From: CBDFLA01 sp965248915
GTDB taxonomy: Bacteria > Pseudomonadota > Alphaproteobacteria > M2410
Assembly: GCA_965248915.1 (NCBI GenBank)
Contig: OZ252216.1
Span: 2,542,001 to 2,606,000, forward strand
DNA: 64,000 bases
Direction: 5' to 3'
In this document: positions 47,389 through 56,629 of the stretch, one piece after another
How positions within the stretch are numbered: position 1 is the first letter of the stretch
Layout: each line of letters begins with the position of its first letter
Notes under the pieces: generated by a model
Told to the model about the DNA's origin: nothing
Database searches by the model: none
Seen by the model: only the letters and a program-made list of their open reading frames with translations
Program-made: the position numbers and the translations under genes

Positions 47389-47811
47389 TTAACCGAGCCC
47401 GCCAAATCCGATGTCACGACGCGCGGTGCGGATCGTAATGGTAAAGCCGGCGATCACATCCATCAGCGCCAACATCATCAAGATGAAGAACGTCGAGGTG
47501 CCAAACTTTTGAAAACCCAAGAACTCAATCAGGGCTAGTACAAATACTCCCATCGACAGACTATGGTTGATAATGGAAGATCGGCCAATGCGTGTGGCTT
47601 GAACAATTTCGACAAACAACAAAGCCAAACCCGAAATAACGAACAGGTCAGAGACCTTCATCGACCAACTAACGTCGGACAACAAAGGTATACTCATGAC
47701 CTCTTTCGCCAAAAAGGCCTCCATACTGGCAATATCTGGACCGCCTAACATGACGGCAACAGCGCTGTACGCCAAGACCGCTAGAAGTAGAAGTGGAAAC
47801 ATCCCAATCAT
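47389..47811 (-). CDS. Four-TM membrane protein of unknown function
   Basis: 140 residues. Four hydrophobic segments: about 4-22, 50-70, 82-100 and 105-125. Short polar ends (RTARRDIGFGGLG at the C-terminus) suggest both ends are cytoplasmic. GAGAGGATGCA six bases before the ATG at 47811 sets the start; the longer frame to 47865 is not supported. Similar proteins are common in Rhizobiales, but I cannot name a function. A strong terminator follows. Confidence 0.78.
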   Translation of the reverse strand: MIGMFPLLLLAVLAYSAVAVMLGGPDIASMEAFLAKEVMSIPLLSDVSWSMKVSDLFVISGLALLFVEIVQATRIGRSSIINHSLSMGVFVLALIEFLGFQKFGTSTFFILMMLALMDVIAGFTITIRTARRDIGFGGLG

Positions 47812-48031
47812 TGCATCCTCTCTCGTGGTTAGAAGAGGTGCCCCCCACATGGACACACCCAACATATGTCTTGCCTTGAGTATAGATAATTATTGAGGGG
47901 AGGGAAGCAACGTGCCTTACTTTCGAAAAATTGCCTCAAGGGCAATATTCTCCCCTATTTCCGAGGCCTGCACCCGGAAATAACCTTTGATGGTCAATGT
48001 GTTAGAGTATTCTTGCACAACGAAAAGAAAA

Positions 48032-48772
48032 CTACAATTCGTCAACTTTCGAGGGCAAACGACACCGGCGTTGCAACCACATCACACCAATCAGGTCGCC
48101 AATACTCACTTTCAAGCGCCCCCAATTGCCGTATTTGGAGTCCCCATGCACCCGGGGCCGGTGATTGACTTTGACAAAATGAACCTCGAGTTTCTGCCGT
48201 TGCACAAGCGAAGACATGAAGCGGTGCATGTGGTCAAAGTACGGAAGCTTGAGAAATAGATCCCGTGACAACACCTTCAATCCGCAGCCCGCATCGACCG
48301 CACCATCTTTCAACAACCACCGTCGAATGCGATTGCCGGTTCGCGAAGCAAACTTCTTTGCAAGGCTGTCCTTGCGCCGTCGTCTCTCTCCCGCAACCAT
48401 GCCCAAGGACTTTGGTGCCGCAGGATCACGAAACGCAGTTAGCAATGCAGGAATATCTGCCGGATCGTTTTGACCATCCCCATCAAGAATAACGATGAGA
48501 TCGCCTCTGGCAACGTGAACCCCGGACCGGATGGCAGAGCTCTGACCACAATTGTTTTCATGGCGCAGTCCCCGAAACATTGGAATGTCGCTCATGGCAC
48601 TTTTGATAATGTCGGGGGTACGATCACTGGAGCAGTCATCGACAAAGATTACTTCGAAATTTTCGTCTTGGAGGGCATCGACAATTTCACGAACCAAGAT
48701 GAGGACATTGTCCTCCTCGTTCATCACCGGTACCACCACTGATATCTCAACAGACAAAGCGACCTGCTCCAA
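48032..48772 (-). CDS. Family 2 glycosyltransferase, dolichol-P-sugar-synthase-like
   Basis: About 246 residues; TTG 48772, or TTG 48757, which has GGAG eight bases before it. The GT2 fold is clear: ISVVVPVMNEEDNV, IFVDDCSSDRT, LRHENNCGQSSAIRSGV, and the metal-binding VILDGDGQNDP. No C-terminal membrane segment is present. The ending GDSKYGNWGRLKVSIGDLIGVMWL is typical of synthases that load a sugar onto a polyprenyl phosphate. It is divergent from the GT83/PAP2 cassette and would supply its sugar donor. Confidence 0.88.
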   Translation of the reverse strand: MEQVALSVEISVVVPVMNEEDNVLILVREIVDALQDENFEVIFVDDCSSDRTPDIIKSAMSDIPMFRGLRHENNCGQSSAIRSGVHVARGDLIVILDGDGQNDPADIPALLTAFRDPAAPKSLGMVAGERRRRKDSLAKKFASRTGNRIRRWLLKDGAVDAGCGLKVLSRDLFLKLPYFDHMHRFMSSLVQRQKLEVHFVKVNHRPRVHGDSKYGNWGRLKVSIGDLIGVMWLQRRCRLPSKVDEL

Positions 48773-48974
48773 TCGTTAACGAATTCACCTAGATCGGCAA
48801 AAGCGGCTTTCTCTATCCCATGTCTTAATCAAGGTCTGCAAGCATTTTGCCTTGAGCGAGGTTAAGCGCCTGAGGACAGCAAGGCAATTCGCCAAATTTG
48901 AAAGGTTTCCCTCGCCCAATCAGGGATGCTATCTAGGGTCGAACAAATCAAGTTCAGGGGTCTCATCCAGCGTG

Positions 48975-50684
48975 ATGGCAAGTCAGGGCTACATTTTGAC
49001 AGGCGCAAAACGGGTGACGGCCTTCGCTTTGGCGAGACCGAAGACCTTCATTGCACTCTTTTGCCTGGTCCTTTACCTGCCGGGGTTAACGACACTGCCC
49101 CCACTTGATCGGGACGAGTCTCGGTTTGCTCAAGCAACCAAGCAAATGATCGAAACCGGCAATATGGTAGAGATCATGTTTCAAGATCAGCCACGCAACA
49201 AGAAACCGGTCGGCATTTATTGGATGCAAGCAGGCCCAGCAGCGCTGTTTGCGGGTGAAGATCTCAATCGCATCTGGCCCTATCGCTTACCCTCTTTGCT
49301 GGGCGCACTGCTCGCGGCTTTGGGGACTTTCTTTTTAGGGCGGCATGCCTTCAACAAAGAGACCGGTGTCCTTGCTGGCAGTATGATGGCCGGCGCCATC
49401 CTCCTTGTCGGAGAGGCCAACATCGCAAAGACAGACGCTATGTTGCTTGCTTCAACTGTTTGGTGTCAGCTCATCCTTTACATGGCGTTTCTCGCTTCCC
49501 ATCGAAACGAAAAGATCGACTTGATACCCGCCCTCACCTTCTGGGTCGTACTAGGTATCGGCATCTTGATCAAAGGGCCTGTTGTTCCCATGGTCCTTGC
49601 ACTGACCATAATCGCTGTTGGAATTTGGGATCGAAGGTTCAAATGGCTGCTCCAACTAAAACCACTTGTTGGCCCCCTCATCGCACTCGCGATCGTTCTT
49701 CCTTGGGGGATCGCTGTTTGGCTCGCAACGAACGGACAATTCTTCGCCGAGGCCGTGGGTCAAGACTTTGCGCCGAAACTTCTATCAGGTCAGGAATCAC
49801 ACGGTGCACCTCCGGGGTACTACCTGCTTCTTGTCTCGGTGACCTTTTGGCCAGCATCACTATTCATGTGGCCTGCCCTCATCGGGGCTTTTCGAAATCG
49901 CGGCAATCTTGAATTCAAGTTCCTACTCGCCTGGGTGATCCCCAATTGGTTGGTCTTTGAACTCGTTCCGACAAAACTCCCGCACTACATCTTGCATATT
50001 TATCCGGCTCTCGCGCTGATCACCGCCTGGGCCATTCTTGCCTCGATAAAGTCAGCCACTCCGCTCGCAAACTCATTAGTCGGAAAAACCTCCGTTGGGG
50101 TTTGGATGATCGTTGGGTTGCTGTTTGCGACGCTTCTCACATTTCTTCCCATCGAATACGGCGCTGGCCTCGTGCCTGCACTGTTGACCGCCTCCATCGT
50201 CATCGCTGCTCTGGTCGTTTGGATCAGCGTGTGGGCATGGCGCGGCAAAACCGTCTATGCGGCCCTTGGCGCTATTTTCACCGGCGCCCTCTTCGGCTTC
50301 TTTCTACTTGAAGGCACCGCCCGGTCGATTCCAGATATCAACGTCAGCCCAAGACTGGCCGCGGCCCTCGCCACTATCGACCAATCAGGTGACCGACAGC
50401 TGGCTTCAACGGGCTATGCAGAACCCAGTCTCGTTTTTCTGGCAGGAACAAACACCCTCCTCGCCTCGCCAAAAGATGTTGCGACATTCCTGGCGAATAA
50501 TCCAAATGCCCTCGTGCTCGTGGAGCAGCGTCAGCTGGAAGCATTCTTGAGCGAGATGAGAGATCGAAACATCGGCGTCACCGCGTTGAAGAGCGTGAGT
50601 GGGCTCAACTACTCCAGAGGCGATGACGTCACGCTGACAATGTTCGAACAAACAAGCGAACTCGAAAGCGAGGGCGTCGAATGA
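48975..50684 (+). CDS. GT83 (ArnT-like) polyprenyl-P-sugar glycosyltransferase
   Basis: About 569 residues, with a GTG at 48972. Integral membrane protein with about a dozen segments. LPPLDRDESRFAQATKQMIETGNMVEIMFQDQPRNKKPVGIYWMQA is the N-terminal periplasmic loop with the D-x-x-E pair of ArnT and PMT-like enzymes; LPHYILHIYPALALITAW is another GT83 block. The soluble C-terminal domain begins near residue 460. It moves a sugar from a polyprenyl phosphate to an envelope acceptor such as lipid A. The stop overlaps the next gene's ATG. Confidence 0.9.
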   Translation: MASQGYILTGAKRVTAFALARPKTFIALFCLVLYLPGLTTLPPLDRDESRFAQATKQMIETGNMVEIMFQDQPRNKKPVGIYWMQAGPAALFAGEDLNRIWPYRLPSLLGALLAALGTFFLGRHAFNKETGVLAGSMMAGAILLVGEANIAKTDAMLLASTVWCQLILYMAFLASHRNEKIDLIPALTFWVVLGIGILIKGPVVPMVLALTIIAVGIWDRRFKWLLQLKPLVGPLIALAIVLPWGIAVWLATNGQFFAEAVGQDFAPKLLSGQESHGAPPGYYLLLVSVTFWPASLFMWPALIGAFRNRGNLEFKFLLAWVIPNWLVFELVPTKLPHYILHIYPALALITAWAILASIKSATPLANSLVGKTSVGVWMIVGLLFATLLTFLPIEYGAGLVPALLTASIVIAALVVWISVWAWRGKTVYAALGAIFTGALFGFFLLEGTARSIPDINVSPRLAAALATIDQSGDRQLASTGYAEPSLVFLAGTNTLLASPKDVATFLANNPNALVLVEQRQLEAFLSEMRDRNIGVTALKSVSGLNYSRGDDVTLTMFEQTSELESEGVE

Positions 50685-51418
50685 GCGCGCCGATGCCCGA
50701 GCACCTCACACCCCCATCCGGTGACAACAAAGCCCTCAGACGCGTCGGGCTATGCCTCCTCATTCTCTTGGTTTGTTTTGCTTTGATACTCTATGTCGAC
50801 CGCTCTTTGACGCTCTACATTCGCAATCAGATAGATCCACAAATTCTGTCAATCTTCGTTGAGATTACGAAGTATGGCAAAGCCGAGTACTATATTGTGC
50901 CAGCTCTGCTCGCCTTTCTCATTGGTCGCATTTTGTTTCTGCGCACTGCCCCGCGACCAGCCTGTCAGTTCTATCATGCGATCGCTAGGGTCGGGCTCTT
51001 TGTGATGGCGTCCCTGGCAGCTTCCGCAATTGTCATACACGCCATCAAAATCACAGTTGGACGAGCCCGTCCTAAAGCGCTCCTTCGGGAAGATTACTAC
51101 GGCTTTGATTTTTTTGCGTTTGACACTTCCTTGAACTCATTTCCGTCTGGTCACTCACAAACGGTTTGGGCAGCCCTGATACCATTGACGATTGTTTTCC
51201 CCAAAGCCCGCGCCGCCCTCATTGCCCTCGCGATTTTGATCGCTGCCAGCAGGGTGATGGTTTCGGCCCACTATCTCTCCGACGTCGTTGCCGGATCGTT
51301 TATTGCAATCCTCGGCGCTCTCATAGTGCGTGAAAAATGGTTCGCGGACGTCACACCGCTACATCTACCAAGCAAAGACCCTCTCGACATCAGTCAGGAG
51401 CAAAGATCAACACAATGA
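50681..51418 (+). CDS. PAP2-superfamily membrane phosphatase (first)
   Basis: 245 residues, about six membrane segments. All three phosphatase motifs are intact: KITVGRARP (K-x6-RP), FPSGHSQ, and SRVMVSAHYLSDV (SR-x5-H-x3-D). Members remove phosphate from lipids such as undecaprenyl pyrophosphate, phosphatidylglycerophosphate or lipid A (LpxE/LpxF). Lying between two GT83 genes, with overlaps on both sides, it probably acts on the same lipid as they do. Confidence 0.9.
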   Translation: MSAPMPEHLTPPSGDNKALRRVGLCLLILLVCFALILYVDRSLTLYIRNQIDPQILSIFVEITKYGKAEYYIVPALLAFLIGRILFLRTAPRPACQFYHAIARVGLFVMASLAASAIVIHAIKITVGRARPKALLREDYYGFDFFAFDTSLNSFPSGHSQTVWAALIPLTIVFPKARAALIALAILIAASRVMVSAHYLSDVVAGSFIAILGALIVREKWFADVTPLHLPSKDPLDISQEQRSTQ

Positions 51419-52917
51419 CCCCGACACAAAATTCTCCACTGTCAGACTTGCGCTTGTTGTACATCATCATTGGCTCGCTGACGCTTTTGCGGTTGGTTGT
51501 GCTCTTCGTCACCCCGCTCAATCTGGGTCCAGACGAAGCGCAGTATTGGTCTTGGTCTAAGGACTTGGCGTTTGGATATTTCTCAAAGCCGCCCGTGATT
51601 GCTTGGTTGATCGCCTCGACCACGTCTTTGTTTGGTGACAGCGAAGCCGTCATTCGCATGAGCTCCCCGTTGATCCATGCGGCGACAAGCTTTGTCCTCT
51701 TCATTCTTGCCAAAGATCTTTACAACAACAAAACCGCCTTTTGGACAGCCCTGACCTTTGCAACACTGCCAGCAGTTTTCTTCTCGTCAAGCCTCATTAC
51801 TACAGATATGCCGCTTCTTTTCTTTTGGTCTGTTGCTTTGCTGAGCTTTCATAGAACCCTTCAACTCAAAGACCTCAAATGGGCCGCCCTCACCGGCCTC
51901 ATGATCGGTCTTGGGTTCATGAGCAAATACGCCATGATTTACTTCGTTCTGTGTGCGGCCATCTACCTGGCCAGCACCAGAAGCACGTGGTGGTTCTTTA
52001 GAAGTAAGCAAGCATTGGTCATGTTGGCCCTCATGACCTTGGTGTTGATCCCTAACATTCTTTGGAATGTGTCTTCTGGTTTCGCGACCTTCACTCACAC
52101 GGCTGCCAACGCTAATTGGCAAGGCGACATGTTCAACTTCGATAAGATGTTTGACTTTATCGGCGGGCAATTTGGCGTTTTCGGGCCAATACTCTTCTTG
52201 GCTCTTGTATGGGGCGCCATCGATACGATCAGGAAATGGAAAACGCTGGATGCTGCAGAGCGTGGCTCCCATCGTTTTCTTCTGACCTTTTGCCTTCCCA
52301 TTCTCATCATCGCGATTACGCAAAGCTTCCTGTCGCGAGCGAATGCCAATTGGGCCGCCAGCGCCTACGCAGCCGCTACAGTTTTCACCGTGGCTTGGGT
52401 TCTGCGGCAAAAATTACGTTGGCTTGTTCCCACCTCCATCGCGGTGCACACCGCACTTGGGCTCTTTCTCTACACCCTCATCACCATCCCCGGCACCATT
52501 GAAGCCACAGGCATGTCGAATTCATTCAAACGCGTGAGAGCATGGGATCAAATCGGACAACATGTGCTGACAACCAGCACAGAAGGCGCCTTTACCTCGA
52601 TCATGGCGGACGACCGGCTCATCACTGCCGAATTGCTCTACTATGTTCGTGCCAGGTTTGATGATGTGGTGTACTGGGATGCCGACCTCCACAAAACCCA
52701 TCACTACGAGCTTTCAATCCCCATTCGGCCTTCCGCCGGACAGAAGGTCCTCTTCGTGTCAAAGGCAGGAGACCCAAAAGGTATATTCGAGCACTTTGAG
52801 ACCAGCGAATACCTCGAGACCGTAACCGTGACAACCGGTATCGACAAATCACGCACCGTTCATCTTTACGCTTTGACCAATTACAAGGGTCGCAGTGAAT
52901 TCGGAGACCATGAGTGA
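51415..52917 (+). CDS. GT83 (ArnT-like) glycosyltransferase, second copy
   Basis: 500 residues from the ATG at 51415, overlapping the upstream stop (ATGA). The periplasmic loop reads LNLGPDEAQYWSWSKDLAFGYFSKPPVIAWLIA, with the D-E pair and the Y-x-x-K-P-P element typical of the GT83/RgtA-like branch. About ten membrane segments follow and a short soluble tail (LLYYVRARFDDVVYWD). It differs clearly from the first GT83 protein, so it probably uses another acceptor position or donor sugar. Confidence 0.9.
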   Translation: MTPTQNSPLSDLRLLYIIIGSLTLLRLVVLFVTPLNLGPDEAQYWSWSKDLAFGYFSKPPVIAWLIASTTSLFGDSEAVIRMSSPLIHAATSFVLFILAKDLYNNKTAFWTALTFATLPAVFFSSSLITTDMPLLFFWSVALLSFHRTLQLKDLKWAALTGLMIGLGFMSKYAMIYFVLCAAIYLASTRSTWWFFRSKQALVMLALMTLVLIPNILWNVSSGFATFTHTAANANWQGDMFNFDKMFDFIGGQFGVFGPILFLALVWGAIDTIRKWKTLDAAERGSHRFLLTFCLPILIIAITQSFLSRANANWAASAYAAATVFTVAWVLRQKLRWLVPTSIAVHTALGLFLYTLITIPGTIEATGMSNSFKRVRAWDQIGQHVLTTSTEGAFTSIMADDRLITAELLYYVRARFDDVVYWDADLHKTHHYELSIPIRPSAGQKVLFVSKAGDPKGIFEHFETSEYLETVTVTTGIDKSRTVHLYALTNYKGRSEFGDHE

Positions 52918-53816
52918 CCACTGCAGCGATGTCGAAACAGAAAACAACCTACATCGCAATCACGGCCTGTATTGTGATTGGCGCTGCTACGGCGGCCATA
53001 TTCTTATCAATCCCTGAGATCGATCTGATGATGGAGCACTTGTTTGTTGACAACACGGATCGATTTTTCTTAGCGCGCCATCCTGTGCCACAGTTCTTCA
53101 ACGACCTTATCAACAACCTCGCCATCGTGTTGTCGCTGTTCGCGCTCCTCGGCCTTGGATTGACCTTGCGCAAAGGTCGACACTTCTTCGATTTTTTCTC
53201 CCGTCATTATTGGTTTTTAACATTGAGCCTCATCATAGGGCCAGGCCTCATTGCCAACGCCCTGTTCAAAGAAAACTGGGGGCGGGCCCGTCCGCGTCAA
53301 ATCACGGAGTTTGGCGGCGCAAGTGAGTTCACACCGCCGCTTCTCATGAGCGATCAATGCGCCTCCAATTGCTCCTTCGTTTCCGGCGATGCCTCAATGG
53401 GCTTTGCACTTCTGGCCTTCGCCCTTATCGCGCCCCGCCATCACAGGTTCTGGGTCGCGTTGGCGATCTTGTTTGGCGCCTTCATCGGTTTGATTCGCAT
53501 GATCCAAGGAGCTCATTTCCTCAGTGATGTCATTTTCGCGGGCGTTTTCGTGACCCTCACCATCCTGATCCTAAAAGCATGGCTCCTTGACAGGTGGACC
53601 GCTCCAACCATCCCAAGGCCATCCCAATGGCGCGTCAGATATGGCTTTGAAAACCCGGAAGAAAAAACTCCGGAAGCGCAGAAAACAGGAGTTTTTACGG
53701 CAAAAGACAGCAAACCTAAGGGCCGTCTCTGGCGGTTCTTCAGGGCGTCTCCTGAAGATCTTCAAAATGCCCACACGGACCTAAGTCAGGCCCAAGTGCC
53801 GCCAACACCGCAATAA
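52914..53816 (+). CDS. PAP2-superfamily membrane phosphatase (second, SGDAS variant)
   Basis: About 300 residues; GTG 52914 overlaps the upstream stop as GTGA, and an ATG at 52929 is an alternative. KENWGRARP and GAHFLSDV give motifs 1 and 3, but motif 2 is FVSGDAS rather than PSGH: an acidic residue replaces the usual His. SGEAS and SGDAS variants occur in some lipid A phosphatase-like PAP2 proteins. Five or six membrane segments precede a long basic cytoplasmic tail (KTGVFTAKDSKPKGRLWRFF). Last gene of the cassette. Confidence 0.88.
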   Translation: MTTAAMSKQKTTYIAITACIVIGAATAAIFLSIPEIDLMMEHLFVDNTDRFFLARHPVPQFFNDLINNLAIVLSLFALLGLGLTLRKGRHFFDFFSRHYWFLTLSLIIGPGLIANALFKENWGRARPRQITEFGGASEFTPPLLMSDQCASNCSFVSGDASMGFALLAFALIAPRHHRFWVALAILFGAFIGLIRMIQGAHFLSDVIFAGVFVTLTILILKAWLLDRWTAPTIPRPSQWRVRYGFENPEEKTPEAQKTGVFTAKDSKPKGRLWRFFRASPEDLQNAHTDLSQAQVPPTPQ

Positions 53817-53899
53817 CCCAAAAACCCCTTAATCGAGCCCTAGGGATTCGGGTATACTATGACCTTCTAATTGAATGAGTGAACCCCAAGGATGCCTGC

Positions 53900-55015
53900 A
53901 TGAACAAGGTGAATGCGAATCTCGTGAACTTCTTTCTCGCGATCGCCTTGTCGTCGTTGATTGTCTACATCCTAATTATCGGGCAAGGGATACTGGTCCC
54001 CCTCGTCATCGCCATTCTGATTGCCTACTTCATTTCGGCGATCGCCCAATCGATCGGCGCCATCCGCATCTTCCGGATCCGAATCTTCAGGCCGATTGCG
54101 CTTTTGATATCCTTTGCCATCGTTTTCGGCGTTCTCTATCTCGTCGGCAACGTCATTGTCGAAAATGCAAATCGCGTGGCCGCAGAAGCCCCGGCCTATC
54201 AAAAGAACCTCGACATTCGCTTGCAAGAAGTCGGCGCCTTCTTTGGCCTCGAAGACGTGCCCACAGTGTCAGAACTGCTTGGGCAAATTTTCAGTATTTC
54301 GAACTCCGGTTTTAGTGACCCCAACATTGCATCCATTTTCCAATCCATCCTTGGGCAGGTTACTGGGCTTGCGGGCAACACATTAGCCATCATTGTCTAC
54401 ACCGCATTCTTGATTTTCGAACGTGGAACCATTGCCCCAAAGATTGCAGCCATGGCACGCGACGCCTATCAACGCGAAGCCATTGAAAAAACGCTCGACA
54501 CAATCGGCGAGCACATCCGAAGGTACCTGGCGATCAAGTCATTGGCGTCCTCATTGGTGGCAGTCTTGAGCTACTTCGTCATGATCGCGATCGGCATCGA
54601 CTTCGCTCTCTTTTGGGCAGTTCTAACGTTTCTGTTGAACTTCATCCCTTACATCGGTTCAATCGTCGCCGTCGCCTTCCCAATCACACTGACTTTGGTG
54701 CAGCCTGGCGTCAACGATCCACTGGCCACCTTCATCGCTGCACTGATTGCACTTGCAGGTGTTCAGCAATTGGTAGGGAGCTTTATTGAGCCACGCATGA
54801 TGGGTCGCACTCTGAATTTAAGCCCGTTGGTTATTCTTCTGTCATTGGCGGTCTGGTGGGTGATCTGGGGCGTAATCGGCATGTTGATCTCTATCCCCAT
54901 CATGGTGATTGTTGTAATCACCTTTTCGCAATTTGAACCAACAAGACCCGTTGCTGTCCTTCTGTCACAGCGCGGACAAATCAATCCGGTGCGACGACCC
55001 AAAAAGGATCAATGA
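53900..55015 (+). CDS. AI-2E-family membrane permease
   Basis: 371 residues from the ATG at 53900, with AAGGA before it. Seven or eight hydrophobic segments; the pattern IGIDFALFWAVLTFLLNFIPYIGSIVAVAFP near 230-265 and FIEPRMMGRTLNLSPLVILLSLAVWWVIWGVIGMLISIP near the end are the defining blocks of this family. The family includes TqsA and sodium/proton antiporters; substrate unknown. The last seven bases overlap the end of the facing UMF1-type gene. Confidence 0.92.
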   Translation: MNKVNANLVNFFLAIALSSLIVYILIIGQGILVPLVIAILIAYFISAIAQSIGAIRIFRIRIFRPIALLISFAIVFGVLYLVGNVIVENANRVAAEAPAYQKNLDIRLQEVGAFFGLEDVPTVSELLGQIFSISNSGFSDPNIASIFQSILGQVTGLAGNTLAIIVYTAFLIFERGTIAPKIAAMARDAYQREAIEKTLDTIGEHIRRYLAIKSLASSLVAVLSYFVMIAIGIDFALFWAVLTFLLNFIPYIGSIVAVAFPITLTLVQPGVNDPLATFIAALIALAGVQQLVGSFIEPRMMGRTLNLSPLVILLSLAVWWVIWGVIGMLISIPIMVIVVITFSQFEPTRPVAVLLSQRGQINPVRRPKKDQ

Positions 55016-56529
55016 AGCGCTTCCGCTCGTTCTTGTTTGACGAAGAACATCAACACAAACCCCGACCCAAGCAACAAGAACACCGAGGCGAACCCAAGTC
55101 TCTGACTGTTGAACACTGACGTCGTGAAATCAACGAGAGCGGTCCCCATAAACGCGGTTGCAGTTCCTGACAACGCGTAGAGTCCAAAAAATTCCGCCAT
55201 CATTTCCCGCGGCGCAATACGCGCAAGCATGGTCCGGCTATTGGCATAAGCTGCCGTAATGAACACGGCGATGAGGATCACCAGGCCAAGATAAAGAACC
55301 TCCGGCCAAGTCCTAAAAAAGGGAAGGTCCCATACTGGTGCGGTTGTCGACGCATCGAAGGGAATGAAAAACAAGATCTCGGTCGGCGTGATGGACAAGG
55401 CGCCCAGAAGGCCGACCATGGTTCCACCGATGGAAATGAGGATGGCCCGTTGTGACCCAAATGCATTGTCCAACCAACCGCCAAGCAACCCGCCCAGAAT
55501 GGCAAAAATCGTCAGAACAATGCCGTAAACCAGCATGTCCAAGAACCCCCAGCCGAACATGAGCGACGCGTAAACCCCACCCACAACAAGAATTGCCGTC
55601 TTGCCATCGTTGTAGAGCATGCGCGCCAGCAGATAGAGGGCCACATTCTTGTAAAAGGGTAATTTTTTGAGTGTGCCACGAACCCTGACCCAACTGCCAC
55701 GCACGGCTTTGCGAAAGCCGACGCCCGTATCCGGTTGATCAGGCGTAAGAAACAACATGGGCGCCGTGAAGAGCAACAGCCAAACCGCAACCACAGGGCC
55801 AGCACTCCGGCTCGGTTCAAATTGCGTCGCGTCTAACCCAAACCAAGGCCTGTCTGCAATAAAGCTCCAATCCACAACGCCGGGCAATGCAATTAGATAG
55901 AGCATCGACACCAGAATGAAGAGTGATCCCGCATTGCCCAACGCCAAACCCAGTCCAGACAGATGGGCCATGCGGCGGTCGGGTGCGATCGTTGGCAACA
56001 TGGCATTATGAAACACAGCCGAAAACTCAAACGAGATGTTACAGACGATGATGAGCACCGCGATAGTAAGAATGGACAGGCCTTCGCTACCGGGCTTGGC
56101 AAACCAAAGCATGTAGCAAGCAACCGCCAGCACGACGACGAAGAAGGCAATCCATGGCTTCCGCCGTCCCATACTGTCGGCAATTGCACCAAGGAACGGC
56201 GCCAACGCCGCGATAAAGAACGCGCCGATCCAATTCATGCGCGCCCAAAGGCTCTGCCCCTGTGCCGGATCACCGACAATGTCTTTGGCAAAATATGGGG
56301 AGAAAATGTAGATGGTGATGAGAATAACGAACGGATTGCGTGCCCATTCAAAGACCGCCCAGGCGACTTGACCATTAGGTGTTGCATTAAGCGCACCACC
56401 TTCTGCCTCATGCGCCTCCGGGCCGGTGTCGGCCTCTTGTTTTGTTGTCACGAATGCGCCTCCCGTCGCAGATTTGGAAACAGCTTGGTCTACTTTGCGG
56501 GCTTTGGCAAACAATGCTGGAGAAATCAC
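55009..56529 (-). CDS. MFS transporter, UMF1 type
   Basis: 506 residues. About 12 membrane segments. VAWAVFEWARNPFVILITIYIFSPYF is the conserved first segment of the UMF1 (Atg22-like) group, and ADSMGRRKPWIAFF is the loop 2-3 MFS signature. About 50 polar residues (EADTGPEAHEAEGG) precede the membrane part. The GTG at 56529 follows GGAGGAAATC. The substrate is unknown. Its 3' end overlaps the permease gene by seven bases, and it diverges from an alpha/beta hydrolase. Confidence 0.9.
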   Translation of the reverse strand: MISPALFAKARKVDQAVSKSATGGAFVTTKQEADTGPEAHEAEGGALNATPNGQVAWAVFEWARNPFVILITIYIFSPYFAKDIVGDPAQGQSLWARMNWIGAFFIAALAPFLGAIADSMGRRKPWIAFFVVVLAVACYMLWFAKPGSEGLSILTIAVLIIVCNISFEFSAVFHNAMLPTIAPDRRMAHLSGLGLALGNAGSLFILVSMLYLIALPGVVDWSFIADRPWFGLDATQFEPSRSAGPVVAVWLLLFTAPMLFLTPDQPDTGVGFRKAVRGSWVRVRGTLKKLPFYKNVALYLLARMLYNDGKTAILVVGGVYASLMFGWGFLDMLVYGIVLTIFAILGGLLGGWLDNAFGSQRAILISIGGTMVGLLGALSITPTEILFFIPFDASTTAPVWDLPFFRTWPEVLYLGLVILIAVFITAAYANSRTMLARIAPREMMAEFFGLYALSGTATAFMGTALVDFTTSVFNSQRLGFASVFLLLGSGFVLMFFVKQERAEALH

Positions 56530-56629
56530 TGCCAGATTTCCTCCATGGCAAATGGGCTTGCTTCATCACCGGCCAACCAGATAGTTTGCTCACAAAGAAC
56601 CAAGTAAAACGGTCGATGAGGAAACATGA

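Noticed and set aside
51787..52410. A 207-codon frame opposite the second GT83 gene
   Set aside because: Antisense to a conserved membrane protein and without any domain.
53875..54315. A 146-codon Arg- and His-rich frame overlapping the AI-2E-family gene
   Set aside because: Out-of-frame product of a GC-biased coding region; the permease frame is clearly the real one.
55963..56607. A 214-codon frame opposite the UMF1-type transporter
   Set aside because: Its product is low-complexity and charged, and the transporter on the other strand is clear.
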